A stretch of DNA of 64,000 bases from Lentzea albidocapillata (GTDB taxonomy: Bacteria > Actinomycetota > Actinomycetes > Mycobacteriales > Pseudonocardiaceae), in the NCBI RefSeq assembly GCF_000719115.1, contig NZ_JOEA01000011.1, forward strand, positions 1-64,000. Reading direction: 5' to 3'. The position numbers were made by a program, and so were the translations under genes. The notes below the pieces were generated by a model. That model was not told the origin of the DNA and made no database searches. It saw only the letters and a list, made by a program, of their open reading frames with translations. Below are positions 1 through 8,815 of this stretch, piece by piece (positions within the stretch are counted from its first letter, which is position 1; each line of letters opens with the position of its first letter).

Positions 1-42
1 GCGACCGGGCGGGTGGTCGCCTTGCGGGCGGCGAGCTTGCGG

Positions 43-170
43 TTGCGTGCTTCCCCTGGGGGCGCTGCCCCCAGACCCCCGGCAATCTGATCAGGGGGTC
101 CACGCCATCAGCGGGTTGATGGCACGCCTGTTGCGTTGGGCGGCTGCCTGTTGCGTAGCTGGGTGCGTTG
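43..170. repeat. dispersed repeat A, copy 1
   Basis: This 128-bp segment recurs in the same orientation at 33895-34022. The first ~45 bp hold the palindrome CTGGGGGC-gct-GCCCCCAG, and the last ~50 bp, beginning gatggcacgcctgttgcg, are identical in both copies; the middle is diverged. The G-rich palindrome resembles a hairpin common in actinobacterial intergenic DNA. Reading frames across it on either strand look like by-products of the repeat. The rest of 1-278 shows no convincing gene. Confidence 0.8.
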
Positions 171-278
171 ACCCCACCGCCTGGCCCGCTCGGTAAGGAC
201 GGCTCGCCTTCGGCTTGGCGTGCGATCCGGACTCCAGCGGCTGGCTTGACCCTGGGTGTGATGCATCAGCCACTGAAT

Positions 279-297
279 TAGTTGGCCTAGCTAACTA
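279..297. promoter_or_regulatory. operator 1 upstream of the MFS exporter
   Basis: This is the imperfect palindrome TAGTTGGCCTAGCTAACTA, with arms TAGTT and AACTA. It closely resembles the second palindrome 11 bp downstream, and both lie in an unusually AT-rich patch for this genome. Such a pair is typical of TetR or MarR family repressors of drug exporters. The regulator gene is not in the window. Confidence 0.55.
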
Positions 298-307
298 TCT
301 CCAGATA

Positions 308-327
308 TAGTTGTATGTCATCAACTA
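308..327. promoter_or_regulatory. operator 2 upstream of the MFS exporter
   Basis: This is the palindrome TAGTTG-N8-CAACTA, with perfect 6-bp arms, ending 20 bp before the TTG start of the exporter. It shares half-sites with the element at 279-297. The in-frame ATG at 315 lies inside this palindrome, which argues against using it as the start. Confidence 0.6.
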
Positions 328-347
328 ATTACTGGAGGTGTGCCGGT

Positions 348-1985
348 TTGAGTCGGCCCTCGTCGCATCGGGAGATCCTCGAAGCACTGTCCGGGATCTG
401 GGTGGCGTTGCTGGTCGCCATCCTCAGTTCCACCATCGTTTCGAACGCTCTTCCGACGATCCTCGCCGAGCTCAAGGGCACGCAGACGCAGTACACGTGG
501 GTGATCACCGCGATGTTGCTCGCCTCGACGGCCAGTACGCCGTTGTGGGGGAAGCTTGCTGATCTTTTTGACAAGAAGAAGTTGTTGCAGGCGGCGATCG
601 TGTTGTTCGTCGTCGGCTCTGTGCTGTGCGGGTTCAGTCAGAACATGGAGCAGCTCATCTCGTTCCGGGTCGTGCAGGGGCTCGGCATGGGTGGTGTGCA
701 GGCGTTGGGGCAGGTTGTCGTCGGTGCGTTGCTCAGTCCGCGCGAGCGTGGGCGGTACAGCGGGTACACCGGGATGGTGATCTCCGCCGGGACCGTGGGT
801 GGGCCCTTGGTCGGTGGGTTCCTCGTCGACTGGCCTGGGTGGCGGTGGTGTTTCTTCGTCTGCGTGCCGTTGGCGCTGGTGGCGTTGGCCGTGTTGCACA
901 AGACGTTGCATCTGCCGGTCAAGAAGCAGCGGGTGAAGATCGACTACCTCGGTGCCACGCTGATCACCGGTGGGGTGAGCCTGGTGCTGATGTGGGTGTC
1001 GTTCGCGGGTAAGGACTTCGCCTGGGTCAGCCGGGAGAGCGCGCTGTTCGTCGGTGGGGCGTTGCTGGCGATCGTGGGGGCCTACTTCGTGGAGCGGCGG
1101 GCCAGTTCGCCTGTCATTCCGTTGCACCTGTTCAAGAATCGGACCGTGGTGCTGGCGATGCTCGGCGGCGTCGCGGTGGGTACGGCGATGTTCGGGGCCT
1201 CGGTGTTCATGGGGCAGTACTTCCAGATCGCGCGTGGGTTCTCGCCCACCAAGGCCGGGCTGTTGACGGTGCCGTTGGTGCTTGGGCTGAGCATCTCGTC
1301 CACGGTCAGCGGGCAGTTGATCGCCAAGAGCGGCAGGTGGAAGAGCTATCTGGTGTGGGGGTCGTTCTCGCTGGTCATCGGGCTGGCGTTGCTCGGGACG
1401 ATCGACCACCGGACCAACCTCGTGCTGATGGGGGCCTACCTGGCGCTGGTCGGCGTCGGGGTGGGGCTGACCATGCAGAACCTCGTGCTGGCCGTGCAGA
1501 ACGGGGTCGGGATGGCCGATCTCGGGGCGGCCAGTTCCACTGCCACGTTCCTGCGGTCGCTGGGCGGGACGGCCGGCGTCTCGGTGCTCGGGGCGGTGCT
1601 GGCTGCCTCCGTGAGCACCAAGACGCTCGACCCCGGCTCCCTCTCCCCCGTGGTGCGGGACTCCTATGGCGACGCGATGGGTCAGTTGTTCCTGATCGCC
1701 GCTGGGCTCGCGGTGTTCACGGTCATCGCTGTCCTGCTGATCAAGGAGCAGCCGTTGCGGGACTCGGTGGACGACGACGAGGTGGTCACTGAAACCGGTT
1801 CACCTGTGGATACTGACCAGCGGATTGTGGACAACTCGACGCTCGCTGTGGACAAGCAGTTGGTACTTTCGAGTGACAGCGATCAGGAGGTCGCGGCACG
1901 TTCGGCTGTGCTGCGTTCCACGCAGAACTCGTTGCCTTCCGGGTCGCGCATCGTGACCCAGCCGGTGCCGTCCGGCCTGCGCTGA
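348..1985 (+). CDS. MFS drug exporter, DHA2 (14-TM, EmrB/QacA) family
   Basis: This 545-residue protein is a proton-driven multidrug exporter of the inner membrane. It has an antiporter motif A (WGKLADLFDKKK) between the first helices and a motif C region (GTVGGPLVGG) followed by WRWCFFVCVP, typical of 14-helix DHA2 carriers. About 90 hydrophilic residues follow the last helix. A TTG start at 348 is preferred because GGAGG lies at 334-338, while the in-frame ATG at 315 overlaps an operator. The 3' end runs 103 bp into the convergent VOC gene, so the C-terminal tail may be non-conserved. The substrate cannot be inferred. Confidence 0.85.
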   Translation: MSRPSSHREILEALSGIWVALLVAILSSTIVSNALPTILAELKGTQTQYTWVITAMLLASTASTPLWGKLADLFDKKKLLQAAIVLFVVGSVLCGFSQNMEQLISFRVVQGLGMGGVQALGQVVVGALLSPRERGRYSGYTGMVISAGTVGGPLVGGFLVDWPGWRWCFFVCVPLALVALAVLHKTLHLPVKKQRVKIDYLGATLITGGVSLVLMWVSFAGKDFAWVSRESALFVGGALLAIVGAYFVERRASSPVIPLHLFKNRTVVLAMLGGVAVGTAMFGASVFMGQYFQIARGFSPTKAGLLTVPLVLGLSISSTVSGQLIAKSGRWKSYLVWGSFSLVIGLALLGTIDHRTNLVLMGAYLALVGVGVGLTMQNLVLAVQNGVGMADLGAASSTATFLRSLGGTAGVSVLGAVLAASVSTKTLDPGSLSPVVRDSYGDAMGQLFLIAAGLAVFTVIAVLLIKEQPLRDSVDDDEVVTETGSPVDTDQRIVDNSTLAVDKQLVLSSDSDQEVAARSAVLRSTQNSLPSGSRIVTQPVPSGLR

Positions 1986-2266
1986 TCGTCGAAGATCGTT
2001 GCGCCGATGCCGACGAGGCGCTCCACCTCCTCGTCGCGGGTGCCGTCGGTCGGCTGCAGGTCGATGTGCAGGCGGTTCTTGAGTTCCTTGCCCTCGGGGA
2101 CGTTGATGAAGAGGTAGCGGATTCCGCCGGGCAGGTGGATCAGGCACTCCGGGTCGCCGGGGTTGTCCTCCGGGTCCAGCGGCAGGCCCAGGACCTGGCC
2201 CCACCACGAGGCGATCTCGTAGGAGTCGCGGGCGTCGACGGTGACGTTGTGGATGATTGAGGTCAT
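1883..2266 (-). CDS. VOC (glyoxalase/bleomycin-resistance fold) protein
   Basis: This 127-residue protein spans one VOC domain with paired beta-alpha-beta modules: it begins IIHNVTVDARDSYEIASWW and ends with MRDPEGNEFCVE, the usual C-terminal metal-ligand strand. Family members are metal-dependent lyases, dioxygenases or antibiotic-binding proteins. This subgroup, common in actinomycetes, has no assigned reaction. It converges on the MFS gene with a 103-bp overlap. It may be linked to resistance through that neighbour, but nothing in the sequence proves it. Confidence 0.8.
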   Translation of the reverse strand: MTSIIHNVTVDARDSYEIASWWGQVLGLPLDPEDNPGDPECLIHLPGGIRYLFINVPEGKELKNRLHIDLQPTDGTRDEEVERLVGIGATIFDDQRRPDGTGWVTMRDPEGNEFCVERSTAERAATS

Positions 2267-2343
2267 GGCGCTGATCTTCGCCCAACCCGCGCGAACGGCG
2301 GCCTGAATTTCGGGACGGACGTGTGATCTGGACCGAGTTCAAG

Positions 2344-2364
2344 GTTGAGCGGAACACGCTCAAC
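2344..2364. promoter_or_regulatory. HAIR-like HspR operator upstream of clpB
   Basis: The sequence is GTTGAGC-N7-GCTCAAC. The HspR-associated inverted repeat known from Streptomyces and mycobacteria is CTTGAGT-N7-ACTCAAG, so both spacing and core match. It lies 58 bp before the clpB start. A further half-site (CTTGAG) occurs near 2397. HspR repression lifted by heat shock is therefore likely. Confidence 0.7.
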
Positions 2365-2422
2365 TTTTCTGACGTTGTGCGGGATGATGGTCCATGCTTG
2401 AGGCTGACCACGAGGTGGAGGA

Positions 2423-5005
2423 ATGGACGCTTTCAACCCGACGACCAAGACGCAGCAGGCTGTTTCCGCGGCGGTGCAGGCCGCGACGCTGAACGGGAAC
2501 CCGGACGTGGGTTCCGTGCACCTGCTCAGTGCACTGCTGGCGCAGACGGACGGGTTGACCGCGCCGTTGCTGTCGGCGGTGGGTGCCGACCCGGCGCAGG
2601 TGCGCAAGGAGCTGGAGCAGCTCTCCCGCTCGTTGCCCAGCGCGTCCGGTTCCACCGTGTCCGCTCCGCAGTTCTCGCGTGACGCCGTGCGGGTGATCGG
2701 CAAGGCGCAGGAGCTCGCCACCGAGATGGGTGACGAGTACGTCTCGACCGAGCACCTGCTCGTCGGGCTGGCGCAGCACGGTGGCCAGGTGGCCGACCTG
2801 CTGCGGCGGCACGGTGCGACGCCCGACGCGCTGACCGAGGCCTTCGCGAAGGTGCGCGGGTCGGCGCGGGTGACGTCCGCTGATCCCGAGGGCACCTACA
2901 AGGCGCTGGAGAAGTACGGCGTCGACCTGACCGAACGTGCGCGCAAGGGCGAGCTCGACCCCGTGATCGGCCGTGACGCCGAGATCCGCCGGGTCGTGCA
3001 GGTGCTGTCGCGGCGCACCAAGAACAACCCAGTGCTGATCGGCGAGCCCGGCGTCGGCAAGACGGCGATCGTCGAGGGCCTGGCGCAGCGCGTCGTGGCC
3101 GGTGACGTGCCGGAGTCGTTGCGCGGCAAGAGGGTCGTTGCTCTCGACCTCGGCTCGATGGTCGCAGGCGCCAAGTACCGCGGTGAGTTCGAGGAGCGGC
3201 TCAAGGCCGTGCTGAAGGAGATCACCGACTCGGCCGGGCAGGTCATCACGTTCATCGACGAGCTGCACACCATCGTCGGTGCCGGCGCGACCGGTGAGTC
3301 GGCGATGGACGCCGGCAACATGATCAAGCCGATGCTCGCCCGCGGTGAGCTGCGCATGGTCGGTGCCACGACCCTGGACGAGTACCGCCAGCACATCGAG
3401 AAGGACGCCGCCCTGGAACGCCGCTTCCAGCAGGTGCTGGTCGGCGAACCGTCGGTCGAGGACACGGTCGGCATCCTGCGCGGCCTCAAGGAGCGTTACG
3501 AGGTGCACCACGGCGTGCGCATCACGGACGCCGCCCTCGTCGCCGCCTCGACGCTGTCCGACCGCTACATCACCGCGCGTTTCCTGCCGGACAAGGCCAT
3601 CGACCTCGTCGACGAGGCCGCGTCCCGGCTGCGCATGGAGATCGACTCGCGGCCGGTCGAGATCGACACCGTCGAACGTGCCGTGCGGCGCCTCGAGATC
3701 GAGGAGATGGCGCTGGCCAAGGAGTCCGACCCGGCGTCGATCGAACGGCTGCACGCCCTGCGCGCCGAGCTCGCGGAGAAGCGCGAGGCACTGTCGGCGC
3801 TCACGGCCAGGTGGCAGAACGAGAAGAATTCCATCGACCGCGTGCGCGGCCTGAAGGAGCAGCTGGAGTCGTTGCGCGGCGAGTCCGAACGGGCCGAGCG
3901 CGACGGCGACCTCGGTCGTGCCGCCGAACTCCGCTACGGCCGGATTCCCCAGCTGGAGAAGGAACTCTCCGTCGCTGCGGAGTCCACACAGGACGCCGCG
4001 ATGCTGAAGGAGGAGGTCGGCCCCGACGACGTCGCGGACGTGGTGGCGGCGTGGACCGGCATCCCGGCCGGCCGCCTGCTGGAGGGCGAGACCGCCAAGC
4101 TGCTGCGGATGGAGGACGAACTCGCCCGCCGGGTCGTCGGCCAGGCCGAGGCCGTGCGCGTCGTGTCGGACGCGGTGCGCAGGACGCGTGCCGGTGTTGC
4201 CGACCCGGACCGCCCGACCGGCTCGTTCCTGTTCCTCGGCCCCACCGGCGTCGGCAAGACCGAGCTCGCGAAGGCGCTGGCGGCGTTCCTGTTCGACGAC
4301 GAGCGGGCGATGATCCGCATCGACATGAGCGAGTACTCCGAGAAGCACTCGGTGGCCCGCCTGGTCGGTGCGCCCCCCGGCTACGTCGGCTACGACCAGG
4401 GCGGCCAGCTCACCGAGTCGGTCCGCCGCCGCCCGTACTCGGTCGTGCTGCTCGACGAGGTCGAGAAGGCGCACCCGGACGTGTTCGACGTGCTGCTGCA
4501 GGTCCTGGACGACGGCCGCCTGACCGACGGTCAGGGCCGCACGGTCGACTTCCGCAACACGATCCTGGTGCTCACCTCGAACCTGGGCTCGCAGACCATC
4601 GTGAACCCGTCGCTGACCGAGCTGGAACGCAAGGACGCCGTGATGGCCGTGGTGCAACGGCACTTCAAGCCGGAGTTCCTGAACCGGCTGGACGACGTCG
4701 TCGTGTTCCACGCGCTCGCCACCGAGGAACTGACGTCCATTGTGGACATCCAGATCACTCGCCTGGCGGACCGGCTCGCCGCTCGTCGCTTGACGCTGGA
4801 GGTCACGGCGTCGGCACGCGACTGGCTGGCCCTGAACGGCTTCGACGCGATCTACGGGGCCCGGCCGCTGCGGCGGCTGGTGCAGTCGGCGATCGGTGAC
4901 CAGCTCGCGAAGGAGTTGCTGGCCGGCGAGGTGCGGGACGGCGACACGGTGCGGGTCGACGTGCTGGACGACAACTCAGGGCTGATCGTGGGCCGCGAGG
5001 TCTGA
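2423..5005 (+). CDS. clpB: ATP-dependent disaggregase ClpB
   Basis: This is a full-length 860-residue Hsp100 chaperone. It works with DnaK to extract and refold proteins from aggregates in the cytoplasm. An N-terminal Clp repeat domain is followed by AAA-1 with Walker A GEPGVGKT near residue 207, a coiled-coil middle domain around 410-530, and AAA-2 with Walker A GPTGVGKT near residue 606 and the pore-loop segment [13 protein letters not shown]. The ATG follows a strong GGTGGAGGA ribosome site. A HAIR-type palindrome upstream suggests HspR control, and a hairpin at 5014-5055 closes the unit. Confidence 0.98.
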   Translation: MDAFNPTTKTQQAVSAAVQAATLNGNPDVGSVHLLSALLAQTDGLTAPLLSAVGADPAQVRKELEQLSRSLPSASGSTVSAPQFSRDAVRVIGKAQELATEMGDEYVSTEHLLVGLAQHGGQVADLLRRHGATPDALTEAFAKVRGSARVTSADPEGTYKALEKYGVDLTERARKGELDPVIGRDAEIRRVVQVLSRRTKNNPVLIGEPGVGKTAIVEGLAQRVVAGDVPESLRGKRVVALDLGSMVAGAKYRGEFEERLKAVLKEITDSAGQVITFIDELHTIVGAGATGESAMDAGNMIKPMLARGELRMVGATTLDEYRQHIEKDAALERRFQQVLVGEPSVEDTVGILRGLKERYEVHHGVRITDAALVAASTLSDRYITARFLPDKAIDLVDEAASRLRMEIDSRPVEIDTVERAVRRLEIEEMALAKESDPASIERLHALRAELAEKREALSALTARWQNEKNSIDRVRGLKEQLESLRGESERAERDGDLGRAAELRYGRIPQLEKELSVAAESTQDAAMLKEEVGPDDVADVVAAWTGIPAGRLLEGETAKLLRMEDELARRVVGQAEAVRVVSDAVRRTRAGVADPDRPTGSFLFLGPTGVGKTELAKALAAFLFDDERAMIRIDMSEYSEKHSVARLVGAPPGYVGYDQGGQLTESVRRRPYSVVLLDEVEKAHPDVFDVLLQVLDDGRLTDGQGRTVDFRNTILVLTSNLGSQTIVNPSLTELERKDAVMAVVQRHFKPEFLNRLDDVVVFHALATEELTSIVDIQITRLADRLAARRLTLEVTASARDWLALNGFDAIYGARPLRRLVQSAIGDQLAKELLAGEVRDGDTVRVDVLDDNSGLIVGREV

Positions 5006-5013
5006 GCTCGCCT

Positions 5014-5055
5014 CGTGGGTGGTTTCCGTCGTTATCGGGGCGGAAACCACCCACG
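5014..5055 (+). terminator. hairpin terminator after clpB
   Basis: Perfect 15-bp arms (CGTGGGTGGTTTCCG and its complement) flank a 12-nt loop just after the clpB stop. There is only a short T-rich stretch downstream, so it could be an actinobacterial U-less terminator. Confidence 0.7.
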
Positions 5056-5165
5056 ACCTGTTTGACCAGGCGTTCGTGTGCTCGCGTGCGTCCAATCGGC
5101 ACACACAGGTCACGACGCGCGGAAGTGATCTTCGTTCCTCGCCTCCGACCCACTAGGCTCTGGCT

Positions 5166-5900
5166 GTGGGCATACCGGCGTGGGTCTGGTTCACCGTCGC
5201 CGCGGTGGCGGGCGTGGCGGGGTTCGCCCTGCTCGCGACCGACCGGGCGCAACGAACCGCGCGTAATCGTGAACGGCGCCGTTGGGCTGCTCTGAGGGGC
5301 TGGCAGTTCGAGGAGACAGACCACGTGCTGCCGACCCGGTGGGAAGCCGGGGCCATCGCGTACTACGGCACGGGTCTCGCCCGTGACGTCGTCGCCGGCT
5401 CCACCTTCACCGCGGACGGCCGCAGGCAGGTCTACGTGCTCGATCACGAGACAGGCGGCAAGGTCAACTCGGTGCTGGTCGGCGTGCGCTGCCGCAGAGC
5501 GCTGTCGGTGGTGATCGAGCTGTGGCTGTCGACTGTGCCGTTCCAGCGCGACGACGACAAGAAGCCGATGCCCGACATGCTCGGGCCGGTGGGGTCGCGG
5601 TACGCGTTCGTCACGGACGTGCCGGCGGCTCGCAAGATCATCACACCGGACCTGATCGACGCCGCCGAGGAGATCGGGGGCGACGTCACGGTCGTCTGGA
5701 TGGAGAACGACTGGGTGCTGGCCGCCGCGCCGCCGAACTCGTCGCCCGCGCGCCTCGAACGGCTGCTGCGCGACGTCGGTGAGCTCGCGGACGTCATCGA
5801 CCCGTTCGACCCGGACCCGTCCGAGCGTGAGGAGCCGGTGGCCGAAGAGGACGAGGGTGGCGAGGTCTACCGCCCGTCCTTCGGCCGCAAGCAGCCCTGA
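5166..5900 (+). CDS. conserved hypothetical membrane-anchored protein
   Basis: This 244-residue protein is not recognised. One transmembrane helix at about residues 5-24 is followed by a basic stretch (RAQRTARNRERRRW) and a cytoplasmic domain of roughly 200 residues with mixed alpha/beta character, ending in an acidic tail (EEPVAEEDEGGE). The GTG start lies 6 nt after a TAGGCT -10 hexamer at 5154-5159, so the transcript is probably leaderless. A strong intrinsic terminator follows, so it appears to be a one-gene unit. Confidence 0.8.
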   Translation: MGIPAWVWFTVAAVAGVAGFALLATDRAQRTARNRERRRWAALRGWQFEETDHVLPTRWEAGAIAYYGTGLARDVVAGSTFTADGRRQVYVLDHETGGKVNSVLVGVRCRRALSVVIELWLSTVPFQRDDDKKPMPDMLGPVGSRYAFVTDVPAARKIITPDLIDAAEEIGGDVTVVWMENDWVLAAAPPNSSPARLERLLRDVGELADVIDPFDPDPSEREEPVAEEDEGGEVYRPSFGRKQP

Positions 5901-5914
5901 CGAAACCTCCGCCG

Positions 5915-5948
5915 AAGCCGCTGCCGAACATTCGGCAGCGGCTTTTTT
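5915..5948 (+). terminator. rho-independent terminator
   Basis: A 12-bp GC-rich stem (GCCGCTGCCGAA and its complement) with a 2-nt loop is followed directly by TTTTTT. This is one of the few classical terminators in the window. Confidence 0.9.
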
Positions 5949-6054
5949 GTTGCCCTCGTACGCGTGGGTCATGTGACGTTGGGTGATCAACAGGTTTATG
6001 TACCGCTTGTCGTGCCGCCTCAACCAGCACTGTTCCGGATCGCATCCAAAGTGA

Positions 6055-6070
6055 TGTGAGCTACATCACA
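6055..6070. promoter_or_regulatory. Crp/GlxR-type cAMP receptor binding site
   Basis: The sequence TGTGAGCTACATCACA fits the TGTGANNTANNTCACA consensus of actinobacterial Crp/GlxR regulators at every fixed position. It lies 87 bp before the start of the 58-residue membrane protein gene at 6158, with a possible TAAAAC -10 just downstream. The gene to the left is terminated at 5948, so the target is the rightward gene. Confidence 0.75.
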
Positions 6071-6157
6071 CTTCGCTCCGTGTAAAACATCGGCGCGCGA
6101 TTCAGATACTCCGTGCAGCAAGTCCGTCGTGTCCCCGAACCCCCGGAGGGAAGCACG

Positions 6158-6334
6158 ATGTACGGAGGAAAGATTGTTCCGCCCGTAGCCGTGGCCGGTA
6201 CGGCGTCCGTCGTGACGCTGGCCAACACGGGTGCGTCTGTTGGGTGGTTGCTGTTCGGCGGGGTGGCGATGGTCGTTTCCGGCCTCGCCCTGCGCCTGTT
6301 CGTGCTCCGTCGTCCGGCGAAGCCCGAAGCGTGA
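6158..6334 (+). CDS. small two-helix membrane protein
   Basis: This 58-residue protein has two hydrophobic segments (about residues 8-24 and 28-50), a basic end ([10 protein letters not shown]) and a short [17 protein letters not shown] segment. That segment resembles the LPXTG-less 'LAxTG...GW' C-terminal tails of actinobacterial surface proteins, but there is no sorting domain upstream. The ATG has a good ribosome site, GGAGGG at 6145-6150. A near-perfect Crp/GlxR box upstream suggests carbon-state or cAMP control. Function unknown. Confidence 0.75.
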   Translation: MYGGKIVPPVAVAGTASVVTLANTGASVGWLLFGGVAMVVSGLALRLFVLRRPAKPEA

Positions 6335-6383
6335 TCATCGGCGGCCTTCGGCCCCGGCGACTTTCCGACTACCGTTCGGTGGC

Positions 6384-7157
6384 ATGCCAACCGCACTGGT
6401 GACCGGATCGACCGTCGGGATCGGGGCCGCCTTCGCCCGCAGGCTCGCGGCTGAGGGATACGACCTCGTGCTGGTCGCGCGTACCGCGTCCGCACTCGAA
6501 GAACTCGCGAAGCAGCTGCACGAACGCCACGGCGTGAACGTGGACGTCCTGCCGGCCGACCTCAGCGACCACGACGACCGGCTGAAGGTCGAGCAGCGGC
6601 TGGCCGAGCAGCCCGTCGACCTGCTGGTCAACAACGCGGGCTTCGCGAACACCGGCGAGTTCTTCGCCGCGGACGTCGACAAGCTCCAGGCCCAGCTCGA
6701 CGTCAACGTCGCCACGGTGCTGCGGCTGTCCAGGGCCGCCATCCCGGCGATGATCGCGCGCGGCAAGGGCGACGTGATCAACGTGTCCAGCGTCGCCAGC
6801 TTCCTGCCCGGCCGCGGCACCAGCTACAGCGCCGACAAGGCGTGGGTGACGACGTTCTCCGAGGGCATGTCGCTCGCGGCGGAGGGCACCGGCGTGCGGA
6901 TCATGGCGCTGGCCCCCGGTTTCGTGCGGACCGAGTTCCACCAGCGGGCGAAGATCGACATGTCGAAGACGCCGAGCTGGCTCTACGTCGACGCCGACAA
7001 GCTCGTCCACGAGGCGCTGCGCGACCTGCGCCGGGGCAAGCCGCTGTCGATCCCCGGCCTGCAGTACAAGGCGATCGTGACCATCTCGAGGCTGCTGCCG
7101 CGGCCCCTCGTGCGCAGGATGGCGTCGCGGTTCGCGGGCGGCCGCGGTCGCACGTGA
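6384..7157 (+). CDS. short-chain dehydrogenase/reductase
   Basis: This 257-residue classical SDR has the cofactor motif TGSTVGIG at residues 8-15, NNAG at about 83-86, and catalytic Ser near 136, Tyr148 and Lys152 (YSADK). The C-terminal region carries a basic, partly hydrophobic tail seen in membrane-associated SDRs of the mycolate and lipid reductase type. The substrate is unknown. The ATG follows a TACCGT hexamer at 6370-6375 by 8 nt, suggesting its own leaderless promoter. Confidence 0.9.
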   Translation: MPTALVTGSTVGIGAAFARRLAAEGYDLVLVARTASALEELAKQLHERHGVNVDVLPADLSDHDDRLKVEQRLAEQPVDLLVNNAGFANTGEFFAADVDKLQAQLDVNVATVLRLSRAAIPAMIARGKGDVINVSSVASFLPGRGTSYSADKAWVTTFSEGMSLAAEGTGVRIMALAPGFVRTEFHQRAKIDMSKTPSWLYVDADKLVHEALRDLRRGKPLSIPGLQYKAIVTISRLLPRPLVRRMASRFAGGRGRT

Positions 7158-7194
7158 TCGGAACCGTTCGGCCTAACGGTGCGTCGGAGCCGTC

Positions 7195-7509
7195 GTGAGC
7201 GAACAGTTCCATGTCGAGCCGGACGAGCTGCGCGGGTACAGCGAGCTGCTGGACCGCAACGCCCAGCACTTCCTGACCATCAAAGACCACGCCATCTCCA
7301 AGGGCGGTGACACCAGCGGGTTCACCGGCCTGCTGACCTTGCTGCATCCCGTCGTGACCGGCGTCGCGCGCCTCTACGGCGAGACGCTGGACTTCGCGAA
7401 CAAGACGATGCTCAAGGACGCCGACGCGCTGCGGAAGACGGCCGACTCCTACGAGAAGGTCGATCTTCACGGCGTCCAGCTGATGAAGCAGGCCGGGGGT
7501 GGCCGATGA
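7195..7509 (+). CDS. ESX/type VII secretion-associated small protein (EspC/WXG-like)
   Basis: This 104-residue helical protein begins SEQFHVEPDELRGYSELLDR, the usual N-terminus of actinobacterial EspC-type or DUF2580-like proteins that dimerise with WXG100 partners. It lacks a WXG motif. Its GTG start opens a three-gene cassette in which each stop overlaps the next start. It is probably the small subunit of a secreted helical-hairpin pair with the next gene product. Confidence 0.75.
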   Translation: MSEQFHVEPDELRGYSELLDRNAQHFLTIKDHAISKGGDTSGFTGLLTLLHPVVTGVARLYGETLDFANKTMLKDADALRKTADSYEKVDLHGVQLMKQAGGGR

Positions 7510-8387
7510 CCACGGCATATGCGGACGTGCAGGACCCTTCGGCCGCGCTGAACGCCGCTGCGGAGAACCGTCCTGGCCGGCAGACCACCAAGGAGCTGAT
7601 CGAGGCCGCCGGGTGGAAGCTGCAGGGCGTCAACTGGATCTACGAGAAGGTCACCGGCGAGAACCTGATCGAGTCGCTGATCAGCCCGCTGGTCGGCGAC
7701 TTCGAGAAGATCGACGCCAACGCCAACGCGTGGGACCAGGTCGCCAAGGCGCTGGACGCCGTCCGGCACAACGTCGGTGACGGCGTCGGTCAGCTCAACC
7801 CGCACTGGAACGGCGGCGCCGCGCAGGCGTTCGAACGCCGCATGGACACCATGTGGGTCATCGCGATCGAGGCGGACTCCCAGGTCGCCCGGATCATCGG
7901 CAACAAGTTCCAGTCCATGGCGTCCGCGTGCCGGTCGGCCACGAAGATCGCCCTGTTCCTGCTCGACAAGCTCTGCACCATGCTGCTCGAGGCCGCGATG
8001 ACCGCGGTGATCCCGGTCGTCGGCTGGGGCCGCGCGGTATGGATGGTCTACGACGCGATCCAGATCGTGGACGCGATCCGCAAGATCATCCAGTCGATCA
8101 TGACGCTGATCGAGGGCGTCCAGGGCATGGTCGACGGCATCGTGGCGATGGGCACGGCGCTGATGAAGCTCAAGGACGTCAGGGACGTGAACGACGCGCT
8201 GGACGTCGTCGACGGCGTGCAGGACGGCAAGCAGAAGTACGACAACGGCGTGGCCGCCGCCAAGTCCGGCGCGATCGGCGTCGGCCTCGGTGCGTACGGC
8301 CTCGGCAAGGCCGGTTCCGCCGCCTCGGGCCGTTCCGGTTCCGCCCCTGCTCCCGCTCCGGCACCCACCGGCGGTGGTCAGCAGTGA
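7506..8387 (+). CDS. WXG100-domain type VII secretion substrate
   Basis: This 293-residue protein has an N-terminal WXG100-like helical hairpin with the turn motif HWNGGAAQAF (W101-N-G103). Long amphipathic and hydrophobic helices from about 150 to 230 follow, then a low-complexity Ala/Pro tail. This organisation is common in actinomycete ESX substrates whose C-terminal part may be membrane-active. It overlaps the upstream small gene by 4 bp (ATGA) and the next gene by 4 bp, so the three are translated together. No ESX machine genes are nearby. Confidence 0.75.
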   Translation: MTTAYADVQDPSAALNAAAENRPGRQTTKELIEAAGWKLQGVNWIYEKVTGENLIESLISPLVGDFEKIDANANAWDQVAKALDAVRHNVGDGVGQLNPHWNGGAAQAFERRMDTMWVIAIEADSQVARIIGNKFQSMASACRSATKIALFLLDKLCTMLLEAAMTAVIPVVGWGRAVWMVYDAIQIVDAIRKIIQSIMTLIEGVQGMVDGIVAMGTALMKLKDVRDVNDALDVVDGVQDGKQKYDNGVAAAKSGAIGVGLGAYGLGKAGSAASGRSGSAPAPAPAPTGGGQQ

Positions 8388-8815
8388 CGTTCCCCTACGA
8401 CCAGGCACGGCTGCAGGCGCTGTTCTCCGAGGTGGACTCGCGGGTCGACGACCTGGGCAAGGTCGCGACGGCCGCCTCCCAGGTGCAGCGCCGGTCGCGC
8501 GGACTCTCCGAACAGGACCTCGCCGCGATCGAACGGTTCGCGAAGTCGCCGGGCGCGCCGAAGGAGCTCAAGGACCTCCAGCGGCGCGTCGACGCCGGCG
8601 AGATGTCGTGGGCCGACGTCGCCGCGGGCCGCGCGGTGAACGACCCCGGCGTGCAGCAGGCGCTCGCGGTCGGTGTTCCCGACCTCCAGCGCGCCTACCG
8701 CGCGATCGAGGAGGGCCAGGACATCGACGACATCATCGCCTCGGGTACTCCTGCTCCTCCGCCGCCGGACGACGAGGACGACGGTCCAAGCCACTTCCGC
8801 AAGGACGCCTGGTAG
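8384..8815 (+). CDS. ESX-cassette protein of unknown function
   Basis: This 143-residue soluble protein starts at a GTG overlapping the stop of the WXG gene. It is mostly helical, with an N-terminal region LQALFSEVDSRVDDLGKVA resembling a YbaB-like or ESX-associated coiled segment, and ends with an acidic/proline tail (PPPPDDEDDGPSHF). Similar proteins often close WXG cassettes in Pseudonocardiaceae and may act as a chaperone or immunity partner, which is an inference from position only. Confidence 0.7.
   Translation: MTFPYDQARLQALFSEVDSRVDDLGKVATAASQVQRRSRGLSEQDLAAIERFAKSPGAPKELKDLQRRVDAGEMSWADVAAGRAVNDPGVQQALAVGVPDLQRAYRAIEEGQDIDDIIASGTPAPPPPDDEDDGPSHFRKDAW

Noticed and set aside
321..1409. 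Long minus-strand frame opposite the MFS gene
   Set aside because: It is Arg/His/Gln-rich with no family motifs and is the reverse-frame shadow of a strongly coding gene.
2360..4711. 783-residue minus-strand frame opposite clpB
   Set aside because: It is low-complexity shadow sequence. The opposite strand encodes a complete ClpB.
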